This document shows positions 36,501 to 48,060 of a stretch of DNA of 64,000 nt, one piece after another. How positions within the stretch are numbered: position 1 is the stretch's first letter; every line of letters starts with the position of its first letter. The stretch is from Cololabis saira. Taxonomy: Eukaryota > Chordata > Actinopteri > Beloniformes > Belonidae. A model generated the notes under the pieces. That model had not been told where the DNA came from, did not search any database, and saw only the letters and a list, made by a program, of their open reading frames with translations. Made by a program: the position numbers and the translations under genes. The stretch lies in NCBI RefSeq assembly GCF_033807715.1, contig NC_084607.1, forward strand, positions 14,334,441 to 14,398,440, written 5' to 3'.

Positions 36501-39500
36501 TTTTCACTGATTAAAACAGCTCAACACATAAAATCTATACTAGTCATCATGTTCGATCTTTCAATGTGACCCTTGCTCGTAAACTAAAGAGTAACTTTCA
36601 GTTTTCCATTTTAAGCAAACTAAAAGTTAAGAACTTGCAGTTCCTCGAGTGGCCACTACTGGCTGGTACAAAATCACAGCTTTGATCAAGGTTCCCAGAA
36701 TTGTTTACTTTAAGTGATTGTGCTTTTTTTTTTCCTCCTATTTTGTGATGCTGTTTTTGTTGTTGTTTTTTGTTTTTGTTTTTTTTACTAACAGAGTGAG
36801 TGAAATATTTGATATTGTAAGTAGGCCACAGGCCTTCATGTTATTTGCCAATGTCAGTTTTTAACCATTGCAATAAATACATTCAGGTGAATTGCAGAAT
36901 CACATGATTTTTTTTTCTCCATAGTGAGATTTAATCTCCATGACAACTGCATGGGTTTAAGATTGTATCAAAATAATGCATCACTTTGGGTGTGGTTTCT
37001 TTGAGTTATAGACACATTGCGGTCTAAGTGTCATCACTTTAACTACCACGCACTTTTAATTAACGTGATTTCTGAGCTAGACATAACACCATACCCTCAA
37101 TCTAAAAAGAGAACAATCACTCTTATTTTTTCATTACTGAATATCATACTCACAGATTGCTGCTACAGGCTTTGCGAAGGATCCGCTGTCGCTTCGGCTG
37201 TATCAGCAGCTTCGTTTTATCTCTGGCATTCACCGTTTCAGTAGTTAAATCTGAAACGAGGATGTATGAAGAGAATCGATCAGAATGAATACAAGGCAAC
37301 GTGTGTTAGCATCGTAGACTAGCATGAACTATAGCTAAATTTACCACATTTAGTCAGTCAGCCGCTGTCAGGATGGTGTTCATCCGAGTATTCACATTTA
37401 GGTTTGAAAAATCACTCTGCAGAAACATTTGGATATCATCTAAGAACAGTTTGTCCAATTCTCTTTCTACTGATTTTCCAGATGATCTAGCTCGTGAATT
37501 CTTCATTTTCCTCTTCACCACCAACCTGAACGACTTTACAATGGATGCTGTTGTCTGCTGTCAAAAAAATGCATGAGGCTCCCTGCCCTACGTGAGATAC
37601 ATTCTGGGACTGTTTACATTAGTTCTTGAGGCAGCACTGAGTACAAAGTACTTCAGTCCGTCAACTCTTGCAATGAAGACTTCAAATGCTTTTTAAAACA
37701 ATTGTGTTTTGGTGTCTAGGCACCTAATCAAAGTAATTTCTCAGGAATATGTAGAGAAATGGAGAGTGATAACCATAACTTTAACCCCTCAAACAGAATT
37801 GGAGTCTTCAGGTGGAAGCTGGTGAGGAGGGGGATTTTAAGAGCTGCAATAAGCTTGATGGACAACAACAATCCTGTACCTCTTGCTCCTTAAATACCCT
37901 TAGAAATAAGATTAAGTAATTATTGAAATAAATCATCCAGAGGGGCGAAAGAAAGCACAAACTGGGGTCACCTCACACATATGGTATTATGAACAAAATT
38001 TTATGACGATCAGAAAAATTAAAAAACTTTATATTCCTGTTGTTTTTTCTCATAGTTTCTAGCTACAACTACTGTGTTTCAACTAGTTTCATTTCTGAGT
38101 TAGAAGCACGAGTCCATATTCAAAAAGTCAGCTTTCTTGATCAAGATAGAAAAAAAGGGAAAATACACAAGCCAGTTATGAATAATACATTGTTTTGCAC
38201 TGTTGCAGAGCATTCTGCAAGAGGAGAGAGGAGCCACGGCGACATATTAGAAACCTTACAGTTTGTTCTTGTTCTTCCTGGCCTCTCACAACACAGAAGC
38301 TATATTCACACGTCTGCTGCTGCACAAATAGCTTCTGTTAGTTAGAAAAGCAAACAAGTTCTAGCAAAAATTATGTTAAGATTTGCATCTTAATTTTCAT
38401 AAACAGCTATTTTTCTTGCCTAACAAGCCATCGAGATGAATGAATACATCGTTAGAGCCTGTATGTGTCGGCATCCAACTATTCCATAGAAAATCTCCCC
38501 GTCGCTGCTTGTCTTAACTAGTTACATCCTGTTTTTACCATTTGCAATTATAAAATTGGAAGTAATTTCACAAACAGACATAGTTGCCCTTGATCATGCA
38601 GACAATATCATCTCTTTGTGGTCTTTTGCATCCCCTGGAAGTTATTTTTTAATTTTAGTCCAAGTCCAATTTGGTTAATTTTTTCTGGTCGTCTGATTAC
38701 GCGTCTCTGCGTACCTGTTTCTGCTTCTTATCTGTCATCTACTTTGTGTGCATAAAACTGGGCCACCTTTTCTGTTTAAGTAAATATTGAAATATTCAAT
38801 ACCATAAGTGTAGACAAAGAGCTGGGTGGTGCATTAGCACAGGAGAATCTGCTCTGAAAGGGTTAGTTCAGTTCTGAAGGTGAGGTCCTAAAACTGTGAT
38901 GATGCACAATCGTGGGTGCTAACAGCTCATTTCAGTAATGACCAGTCTGCCACAAGTTGCACAAATTAGTATTGAGTCACAAACAAGCTGACCTGTTTAT
39001 TATCAGGAGCTTATTATTTGCCAGCAATACAGGAGCAGCTTGTTTCTAGTCAACAACCCAGGTCATATAAATACAAACCCAATTCCCTATCCAGCTCTTT
39101 AACTCAGACTTTAGAAGAATGTTTATTGTGTGTATAACCCTTAAATCAGAAAAAAACTTGTTACAATATGGAAAATGCAAATATAAAAATGAATACAATA
39201 AACAAGCAGCAGTGATTCTTACATTTTAACATCTAGTTGTTTCAATTATGATTCAATTAAGATAATTCTTGATTTTCACCTTAGCCTCTTATCAAGAGTG
39301 GGATACATCCATTTTTACCTTTCATGTCTGCAATACAGTCTAAAACGGGTTGTGATGGGGGAAATTAATTGCTAGTAGGGAGGTGGAAGAAAAAATAATG
39401 ATGGTATTTTAAACAGGTAATGTCAATAGGTGAGTCCAATAATGAGTAGATACAAAAGCCGTATCTGTGAAAGGCTGAGACTTTCGACGAGTGAAGATAT

Positions 39501-39816
39501 GCACAGGATCCCCACTTTGTCATCACATTCTTTTTCAGGGGCTAATTCTAGCTTTTTAAGGGAACTTATTCAAGAGTCTGTCTCTGGGGATTTTTTCTAA
39601 AATTACAATTGCTATGATGAAGAAAATCAATATCTGGTGATGCCTTAATCTGTTTAAAAAATGTTCTAGATGTTAATGCTCCGAAATTAAACTCACTGCA
39701 AGGGCAGGATAACTGAAAACTAAAGATCAAACCAATAACAGGATGCAGGACTAAAAAATTACAACAATCCAATATAAAAGGAATGAGACATAAGACAATA
39801 CTTAGACAGTGTCACA
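33563..39816. other. Long non-coding stretch, nothing recognised
   Basis: Six kilobases without a recognisable exon, RNA gene or bounded mobile element. The segment near 36000-36240 is relatively GC-balanced and repeat-free. A short phrase at about 36640 (AGTTCCTCGAGTGGCCACTA) resembles an old fish repeat also echoed near 49229. T-rich runs occur at 36724-36735 and 36768-36788. Confidence 0.45.
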
Positions 39817-39955
39817 AGATCAATGGGTAAGGAGATACAGGTGTGTACCATTACAGCTAGGAAGAGGAGAGGAAGTCACACACCAGGGAGAGTGCTTTCA
39901 AAATAAAATGGGAACTAAAACGAAACACAAAAAAAGGGCACAAGTAAACCAGCGG
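39817..39955 (-). repeat. LTR-like repeat fragment, homologous to 9865-9990
   Basis: It shares in order GATACAGGTGTGTAC, a CTTTCAAAATAAAA phrase and GCACAAGTAAACCA with the earlier site, at perhaps 70% identity by eye. Both are A-rich on the plus strand. The ends are undefined and LTR membership is inferred from the overall layout. Confidence 0.5.
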
Positions 39956-40029
39956 CTACAACTTGGATAAAGGACCTGAACATCAGTCAGATAAACCCAT
40001 AACCAAAGCTAAGACTGTTGCAGCAGATT

Positions 40030-40530
40030 CGTGCAACACCTGCTGTGATTTTTGCACAAAAGGATTTGAGGGCAGCATCAACACAGGAAAGTTTTAGAGC
40101 AAGATGTGCTGCCTTCAGGATGACAGCTTTTCCAGAGGCATCAGTTCATTTATCAATTATGTAACACCCATCACAAAGGCATGGCTGAGGAGGAAGATGG
40201 TACAGGTACCGGACTCGGATCCGACCTGTCCCCAAGAGAGAAAAAGTGGAACATTGGGAAGTGAAGAAAAATGCAACAATGAACACATATTGTTGCACAT
40301 CTGAAGACGTTTTGCAGAAAAAGTGGGACAAAATAACTGAAAGGCGTCATGACTTTGAATCTCCAATGATAGAATACTTTTTCAGATACTGTGAGAAAGA
40401 ATGCCAGCATGTTTGGTTAAACCTTTTACAGTCACAACTTGTTGTGGGATGTGCTGTGAATATATATGCTTATGAAAACACAGTGTCTGAGTGGTGCAGA
40501 GCCAAAGTAAATCTGATAATTTAGCACATC
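40030..40530 (+). pseudogene. Tc1-like transposase relic, 3' portion
   Basis: The plus strand encodes [18 protein letters not shown] near 40170-40225, aligning with the [29 protein letters not shown] region of a fish Tc1-like transposase. The block that should hold the last catalytic residue is replaced by PTCPQERKSG, so it is inactive. Further on, SEDVLQKKWDKITERRHDFE and a tail with CEKECQHVW (about 40290-40420) match the usual LKTCLQKEWDKIT C-terminal segment. Upstream nucleotides from 40030 align with the same family. No terminal inverted repeats were located. Confidence 0.7.
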
Positions 40531-41879
40531 TGTGCGGTGACCAGAACATATTAAAGCTTTTATCTCTTGACTGTGTTAAAGATCAGGGTAAAAGGGCTGC
40601 AGCTATTGTGTTTTATTTTAGTTTCATCCACATGGTATAAGCTGGTAGTCACTCGCTTCTTTATTGCAGCATTTGGTGCCTCCAGAGGGGTGCATCCAGT
40701 AACCGAACACACTATAGATAGATTTGCTTTGTGACCCGTCCACATAATGCTAATGTTCATTACTAGCTGATACGAAACTTTGAAGTTCCCCAGATGGCGC
40801 CGGTTATTATCATTCATGCTCACCGTTCAGGCTTCATGACCTGTAAATAATACTCTTAACTGTGTTGTTTTCAAAGCTGAAAGTACATCTGGGAGTCCTG
40901 CTTCTTGAAATTTCCCTGTGTCGGTTTGGCTGGCTCATTTGAATGCACAGTCACACCGCTGCCGCCATGCAAATTGTGTTTACTGTTTCACCGCCTCATT
41001 TACAGTATGTTAAGGTTATAGTGACAGTAAAGTGAATGACTTTAATCACCCCATGTCGGCTCGTGGCAGAAATGTGCTGCCACAAAACAACAGTACGCAA
41101 AGACTACAGCATTTACCGTATACATAAATACATTTTAAATGCGCTGGCAAAGCTACGTAAATGCAGCAAACAGGGACCCTTTCTAGAATAAAACTATGAT
41201 ATAAAAGTTTAAACAATCTAATTGCTTTGTTTTGGCTCATAAAGCTTCCTCTAACAACTCACTCTTTTTTTTCTTTGTTTAAGCTAGCTGGAGAGCATAA
41301 TGATTCAAATAAAATGAAAATACATGAATATTAATCCAAAATGACCATATTTGCAAGTTGTTTCTAACAGAAACATGTGCCAAAAGGGGGTCACGTGTAA
41401 TGGGGTAAGGATGCTACAAATTAACATTTACATCAAACATGTACAGTACAAAAACTATGTAACTTGTGATAAAAGAGCAACAGCAAAGGCTATGAAATGG
41501 CACAAAATCCTTCTTAAAACAAAGACTAGGGAGAGAATTAACTATTTCATTTTATGCTGCTAAAATTTCCACAATCTTGTTTTAGCTCATATCAACTTTA
41601 GCCTATTTTACATAATCACAGAAGTTTTGAGGTGAATGTGATACCATCTAATAAAACAGCGGAAAGGACTTTTGTTTCTTTTCATTTAAAAAAAAATTCA
41701 GCTTCATTTTTAAAAAGGAATATGTGGTTTACTTTTAGGAACTGTTGTCTAGCTCGCGCTGAAGTTTAAAGTGGCAATTTACGTTTATGTTGGGGGAATA
41801 TTGAAAAATATTCAATCATAATTTCTCAATCCTCAAATTAAAATGTAATTGATGGAGTGAGTATTTTAAGTCCTATACT
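40531..41879. other. Non-coding stretch, nothing recognised
   Basis: No exon, RNA gene or bounded repeat was recognised. Open frames are short and without motifs. Confidence 0.45.
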
Positions 41880-42310
41880 GGGAGTTCTGAGCCCGGGAGA
41901 CTGCTCCTTCCCAAGTGCAGCAGTAACAGACTAAAGAACTCCTTTGTCCCTGAGGCCATCAGGCTGTACAACTCCTCCCTTGGGGGGAGGATGTAACAGT
42001 AACCATTATCCACCTCATCATAGTAAATAGTGGCTGTTTTTCTTTTAACTCAACACCAATACTTATCTATCAAAAAGGTTTGTCATACGCGCAGTGAAAT
42101 AACTTAATCTTAATAAATAACTTGGTCAGTTATCTACTGTTCACTTCAATTCTCTGTGTAAAAGTGTATGTTTTCTTATCCAATCTTGTGTTTTTAATAT
42201 TTTTTAATTTTATTTTTTACCTTCTGTGCGCTGACTCTTTTTGTATAAGCTGCTGGATACTTTCCCAGAGGGAGTCATCCAAAAGGGATCAATGAGTCTA
42301 AGTCTGTATG
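41880..42310 (+). mobile_element. L2-like LINE 3' end
   Basis: The plus strand starts with the final coding piece, GRLLLPKCSSNRLKNSFVPE then AIRLYNSSLGGRM and a stop. This is the usual RLRNSFFPRAIRLLN-type end of fish L2-like LINEs. A ~270-bp AT-rich 3' UTR follows, ending near GGGATCAATGAGTCTAAGTC. Only the last part of the element is present (5' truncation). It is the only L2 copy in this window on the plus strand. Confidence 0.8.
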
Positions 42311-43575
42311 GTCTGTTGAATGAGGAAATAACCTCCTGTGGTAGTTGGTAGTAAACTTGTAGTCTTTCACTGAGCTATACAACATGTAGGTTTACTTGTG
42401 TGGATTAATTTGTGAGTTAATTGGTCACCTTTCTTTGCTCCAATGTAAATACATGCGGCTGGAGCCAGTGTATCAATGAAAGCATGCAAGACTCCATGAT
42501 AGATGGTGATATACCCTTCTTCCAGCTACTTCCAGCTTGCTAATACTGAGCTGTTTTGGTTGACCTACTTTGCAATGCATTAAAAAAACTACATAAATCT
42601 TTAGTTAGGTTGGCAACACCAAATTGCATCAGTGCTGAATGTTGAACTGGACAGCTTTAAAGCTCTGAAATAGTACATAGGCCTGTTTCAGTTCGATTGA
42701 ATGTTTCCTTGTTGGACAAACTTGCATCTGAATACATTGTAATGAATGTGTTTGTCCAACTATGAGAAGTTCAGTCAGTTTTATTCAAACTAATGTTGTT
42801 TTGAGCAGTTGACATTGACATTGGTGTCCACTAGAGTTTGTAAGTAGTCTTCTTTGCACAATTGCAACATGAGCTCTTATGTGATCCCCAGCACAGAACC
42901 TAAAATCTTTACCAGTGTGCTTAGTTTTTTGAATTATCCCAACTTAACAGATGACAGAAAATATATTTACACTCCACCAGAAATGCATTGAGGTTATGCA
43001 ACATCTTCCTGCAAACACTAAACGAATCTCTCAAAAGTCAATCCTCATTTCCTAACACTTTTGGTCATGCGATACCACTTCAGATCTTGCTTGGCCCGTT
43101 AAATGGATTTCTGATAAATCATTTAGGTGTTTTTGGTTATTCAGTTCACCACTCTGCATCTTTGAGGTGCTGGGTGTCTGTGCAGCGTAATTTAAATGAA
43201 TAGAAGATCCTCTTTAGCATGCAGGTGTCGTTATCTTGGCTAATAGAGCAGCTTTACACCTCCAGAATCAGAAAGAGGTGCTGTTGATCTTGACTGATTC
43301 TGTGCTTTGGGCAGGCCTCTGCCAAACAGAACAATGACTCATCATTTTATAAGCAACATTTATGTAAAGGACAATATTTGAAAGTATAAATCAACCTTTA
43401 GTGCTCTTAAATGTGCAATATCTTCTCCAAAGGCTAATGCTCTCGGCGGCAATTAATTTGAGTCTTACCTGCCTTTTACTGGGCTTTCATGTGATTTGAA
43501 ACCATCTGTCAGCTGCAAGGCCTAAACCAAAATAAATCACATGAAAATGATCAACTGTTTTCTTCTTTTTCTGTA

Positions 43576-43594
43576 TTTCTTTCTTTCTTTCTTT
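43576..43594. repeat. (TTTC)n microsatellite
   Basis: Short TTTC tetranucleotide run, seen directly. Confidence 0.85.
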
Positions 43595-44701
43595 TAAAAT
43601 GTACTGTAAACTTCCTCATGTTTTTTATATCTTTTTTTTATTTTCCCCCATTCAAGGTCATCTGGAGAAAATGCCTGCACCCTCACTGCAGAAGGAGAGC
43701 AGTGGGCTAGGAGGATATATGCTGTAATTTAACACAAGTGTGGAACTGAACTCCGGGCCTGTGACAAAACTGAGAATGGATATTAGTAATAAACATGTAG
43801 CGACAAAATGTGCTTTTCTGCTTTTCCTCAGTGTGCTATATACCTTTTTTGTATACCTTATAAAGCCTAAAATCCAAAAGCAAAACAATTATTCACTGCT
43901 TCACCCGAGCTGTGTGGAGTTTTTTAGTTTTTTTTTTATAAATGCTGGGCTTTTCTTACTCTACTACAAGCTTGGATAACACCTACATAGCATTTAATTT
44001 AGAACATATGAATACAAGGAAAACACTGACCTATTGATTTGTACTATTATATAACTTTTTGTAACTAAATTTGTATATACACTGCAAAACATTTATAGTG
44101 GAATCAACAATAAAACCTTTTCTCTTATGTCAAAGAGTTTGTATATTTTTTAAGGTTTGTTGAATTTGTTTTCATTTTTATGTCAAGATGAATTAGAAAC
44201 TGCTCACATTTATTGCTCAAAGTGGAAAAACATGAATGGTTTGTCTTTCTCCATTTTTCACAGAGTAGATCTAAGAGATGTTTGTCCACTGTGCAAAACA
44301 TTGTACTGTCAAAATAAAAGCTGACATTTATCATTTCAAGCGAGGCCTCAAGGTTGTAAGTAACAAAAAAGACAATCATTAAATCCTGCTTTAAATACTG
44401 TTTGAATGAAATCCTTTTTTTAAAGAAAATCCTGCTTTGATACAATGTATGACAAAAATGGTTGGACATTGTGTACAGTAAATAACAAATATAAAACTTA
44501 TGCTAACCTTCGCTAATAAACTTTTTTCAGCATTCAAAAAAAGTTTTAGTAGTTCTTAACTTTTTTCTTAGATACAAATAAAATATATTGCTTTTCGAAG
44601 GTTAAATTGTGGTCCAAAAAACTTTGATTAACAAATAAATAAATAATAAAAAAAAAATACAATTGCAGAAGAAATATTTATTTTTTAAATATCTTTTCTT
44701 T

Positions 44702-44706
44702 ATATA

Positions 44707-44737
<31 letters not shown>

Positions 44738-44740
44738 TTA
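44702..44740. repeat. (TTTA)n microsatellite
   Basis: A TATATA start passes into about seven TTTA units, seen directly. Confidence 0.92.
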
Positions 44741-45403
44741 TTTGGATCCAACTTCGCCAGTCCCTGTCAGCCTACTAAAAGCAAAACTTAAGTTTTGTTT
44801 TTTTCTTTTGGTCAATTCATTTCTAGGAAACATACAAATATCTTTCGCATAATATTTGATCATTTTGTAGATACATTGAAAGGGGTTTGAGAGGTATGCT
44901 TTGAAACAAACAAATATAATTCATACATTAATTTATTTACACTAGTAAAACAAGAAGATTGGCAAAGTTACTGTATGTCCAGTCTTGTCCATCTTTAAAA
45001 CGCATTTTCCACATTGCTGTTAATACCCCCCAACAATTACAGTGTGGTTGTACATTTCCCTCTGGATACAACACTATATACATGTTTTAGTTTACAAACA
45101 TTTCATTCATTTTAGAAGTACATTCTGAAACTTTTCATGTTGGAACTTTTAACAGATGTGTGGCAGACAAAACAGAAATTAATTATCTTTGTCTGAACTA
45201 TAATGCCTGTTAATGTATTTCCGCTGAACCAAACCAGTGAGTCGTGATTTGGATTAGTTAAGTCATGTATCTGTTTGCTTTCCAGCCCACAGATTCTCTG
45301 TTTAATATGTCCGACCATCTGTTACATACAACATGACTGATTTCCTCTCTTCATGTTTAACAGAGGGAGCACATTTAACAGTTATAGTCATACCTCACTT
45401 TTA

Positions 45404-45598
45404 TCCATCTATCTATTGTCTATGCCCAGAGTCTTCTGTCCAACCAGATCAAATGGCAAGGAAACAGCTAGGATAGGTCACCGGTCTATCACAGACTTAC
45501 ACAGTTTCACACCCGCATTCACACATCTCAGAAAGTCAAGCTGACCTGCATGTCTTTGGACTGCAGGAAGAATCTGCAGCACCCAGAGGAAAAGCCTT
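45404..45598 (-). mobile_element. V-SINE-like remnant
   Basis: The plus-strand order is TCCATCTATCTATTGTC, ATAGGTCACCGGTCTATCAC, TTCACACCCGCATTCACAC, then GACCTGCATGTCTTTGGACTG and a GCAGGAAGAA phrase. That is the reverse complement of the familiar fish V-SINE body (CAGTCCAAAGACATGCAGG ... TGTGAATG ... GATAGACYGGYGACC ... tail). The tRNA-like head is missing or unrecognisable. Confidence 0.7.
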
Positions 45599-45603
45599 GT
45601 GAT

Positions 45604-45830
45604 GTCAAGTCAAGTTTATTTGTGCGGCCCAATATCACATAAGATATCTCTGCGGACATCACAGACTCACAACAGCACCAGTTCCTGACCCAGCTCTCAG
45701 AAGGCAAGGAGAGACCGGTAAAAAGAAACCATTAAAGAATAAAGAATAAACCCCAGGGGACACATTCACAGAGATGTTTCCCTTCCTCTAACCAATGGAA
45801 GAAAAAGGCCTAAAAGAATATAGCTTTTGA
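45604..45830 (+). repeat. Fish dispersed repeat (CAAGTTTATTTGT...GCCCAATATCAC)
   Basis: It begins GTCAAGTTTATTTGTGCGGC followed by CCAATATCACATAAG, matching a very common teleost repeat I recall as AAGTTTATTTGTATAGCCCA then ATATCACAAATTAC. It continues with an AAGGCAAGGAGAGACCGG-type body. The end is not clear. A related diverged segment starts near 18390. Confidence 0.6.
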
Positions 45831-46439
45831 AAGAGACGTACAGTTAGGGATGAAAATATTTGAACACTAACATTCTTTTTTTTTCATTTCAGGGTTTTTT
45901 TTCCCAGTAAACACCTACTGTAGGTGACAGTTGAACAAATGATCATGAAGTTGGAGTGCAGACATCTAGCTTTAATATGGAAGTATTTCCACCCAAACTA
46001 GAGATTGGCTTTAACAAAGATTTATTTTCCAGGAGTCAAAATGTAATAGGACAAATTGGCAGGCCTATAACTAAAATGGTAAATCCTTTTGGAAACTTGA
46101 GTGTGATTGATTGAATAGCTAATGATGACCTTTTGGAAAATAAAAACCAAGCAAAGAACATTAACAAATGCCACCTGCAATTGTCATATATCAAGAGTTT
46201 AGGCTATTTCATATTCTTCAAATAACACCCGAAGCATACAGATGCCTGTTCCTCTCAACAGGATCAGCCCACATAAATGCAACTATCTTACACTCCTCCT
46301 GCACCTATCACTTGCTCTCACTGTGCTATATCAATAATTCACCATCAACCCTATCTCCATCCATGTTCCTCGCTAATCTGAATAAAGCACTGTCACTAAT
46401 CAATTGCTTGTAGAATTGCAATTTCATCAATCTCTGTCA

Positions 46440-46740
46440 CTATCAAAATAAAAGTCCTTCCTGGCTGCCTTCTCCTGTGGTCATGGGGGCTCCGTCCGGG
46501 GCTTCCCTCTGTCACCTGCTGGGAGGGGGCGGGGCTTCCCTCTGTCACCTGCTGGGAGGGGGCGGGCCTTGCTGGCAGGGGGTTTCTTCCTGTCCGTCTT
46601 CTGGTCCTCCGTGGGGCGGCTGGTGGCCTGGGTTCGGGTTTCTTCCTTGTCGGCTTCTGGTCTCTCGGGTGGCGTGGTTGTGCCCTCCCTCCTCCACTCT
46701 TTTTGCAACTCAGGTAAAGCCTTGTTTTCACCTTGCATAC
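46440..46740. repeat. GC-rich block with two exact 33-bp tandem units
   Basis: Units 46501-46533 and 46534-46566 are identical, each holding GCTTCCCTCTGTCACCTGCT followed by GGGAGGGGGCGGG. Further related words (TTTCTTCCTGTCC, TTTCTTCCTTGTCGG, CTTCTGGTC) recur at 46587-46670, suggesting a decayed minisatellite. Long open frames cross it on both strands, and the 33-bp period (11 codons) keeps them open, so they are not good evidence for a gene. Confidence 0.8.
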
Positions 46741-47404
46741 ACACATACTACCAGAGGTGTCAAGTAACGAAGTACAAATACTTTGTTACCTTACTTAAGT
46801 AGAAATTTTGGTTATCTATACTTCACTGGAGTAATTATTTTTCAGACGACTTTTTACTTTTACTCCTTACATTTTCACGTAATTATCTGTACTTTTTACT
46901 CCTTACATTTTAAAAACAGCCTTGTTACTCTATTTCATTTCGGCCTTTAAAAAATAACTATCCAGTTAAATTGCTCCATCCGATAGAGTGAATTTGGTTG
47001 TGGCACAGATGTTCTTGTCTAGTTTTGTTCTTACATCCCTCAGATTCCTGCAACTAAACTTGGATGTACATTCCAATAAAGGTTAGGATAAATGATAACA
47101 TGCCTCTGAAGTTTGACTTTTTGCACCATTACAATACTTATAGGCAACCAGTCATCATATCTTCTGCTCTCTGAAACACATGTTAATGCTCAATAGTACA
47201 CATATATGGTTCCTTAATATATTTGCATTATACTAAGAGGCATTCATTTTCAATGTCTTTTGTCCTTAATGGCTTTTTTCCCCCTTACATTACTTTTACT
47301 TTTATACTTTAAGTAGTTTTGAAACCAGTACTTTTATACTTTTACTTGAGTAAAAAACTTGAGTTGATACTTCAACTTCTACAGGAGTATTTTCAAACTG
47401 TAGT

Positions 47405-47995
47405 CAGAGCCGTCTGGGAGATTTGCGAGGCCCTGTGCGAAATGGCCGGGGTTTTTCGGGTCGGATCGGGTGTCTATATGCGCAATTTTAACTCTCCAAT
47501 TAGCAAAATACTGCATATCTTCCCCTGCCTCATCATCATCTCGGCTTGCCTCAACGCGGGGCCTCGCGGCTGCTTGAGACCCGGTCGGATCGGTGATTTT
47601 TGTAACAAATTTATCAAACGAGCCTTTCAGAGAGGCATTAAACTCTTCCATTTTCTTTAGTTTTTTTCTTTTTTCATCCCCTGATGGAAATCTTCTGAAT
47701 CTGTCTCGTTCTCTCGACATTGTGTGACGGTTTGTTCCACACTCCACCCGTCTGGATCAGAGCACCTTGTGTCTGCGCTTGGTCTGATCAGTTGTATTGA
47801 ACAATAGACACGTGCATCATTGCACATATATTTATTGATATGCACAGACTAGTACACATTTAGGTCTGTAATGGAAGGTGACTGTTGATATTTATAAGGG
47901 AAAAAAGGAAAAAAAAAAATGAAAAAAAAAAAAACGGCCCGGGGCGCGAGGCCCCGTGCGGTCGCACGGTTCGCACACCCCATGCGGCGGCCCTG
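47405..47995 (-). mobile_element. Second hAT element nested in the Tol2-like copy
   Basis: The termini CAGAGCCG (left) and CGGCCCTG (right) are inverted with one mismatch. The element is flanked by an exact 8-bp duplication, ACTGTAGT, at 47397-47404 and 47996-48003. It is GC-rich at both ends against the AT-rich host element. Its left end, TCTGGGAGATTTGCGAGGCC, is familiar from fish hAT families. The interior includes an A-rich tract at 47902-47935 and a coding remnant on the minus strand. Confidence 0.93.
47410..47720 (-). pseudogene. hAT transposase N-terminal remnant
   Basis: The minus-strand open frame from the ATG at 47720 reads MSRERDRFRRFPSGDEKRKK followed by LKKMEEFNASLKGSFDKFV. This Lys-rich start resembles the N-terminus of fish hAT transposases annotated as zinc finger MYM-type-like proteins (KRKRKKEKEEF...). 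The frame then runs into the left terminal repeat of the element, and the BED finger, catalytic core and dimerisation domain are absent. It is best seen as a first-exon remnant kept in a non-autonomous copy. Confidence 0.55.
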
Positions 47996-48060
47996 ACTGT
48001 AGTATCTATACTTCTACCTGAGTAATGAATGTGAATACTTTTGACACCTCTGCATACTAC

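Larger units (their letters stand above)
42311..45403. other. AT-rich non-coding stretch
   Basis: No gene was recognised. The segment 43200-43500 is repeat-free and moderately GC-balanced. Open frames at 43740-43979 plus and 44125-44469 minus (114 aa) show no known motif and have AT-rich composition. Confidence 0.45.
46752..48052. mobile_element. Tol2-like hAT element with 8-bp TSD
   Basis: It starts CAGAGGTGTCAAGTAACG and ends with the inverted terminus TTTTGACACCTCTG; the first 12 bases, CAGAGGTGTCAA, are a perfect terminal inverted repeat. The exact target duplication CATACTAC lies at 46744-46751 and 48053-48060. Subterminal regions are full of short ACTTAAGTA/TACTTTTACT words, as in Tol2 of medaka, whose ends begin CAGAGGTGTAAAGTAC. 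Excluding the nested element (47405-47995) about 710 bp remain, with no recognisable transposase, so this copy is non-autonomous. Confidence 0.95.

Noticed and set aside
46396..46746. 116-residue Arg/Pro-rich minus-strand open frame
   Set aside because: Lies in the GC-rich minisatellite block; its internal peptide repeat is just the 33-bp duplication.
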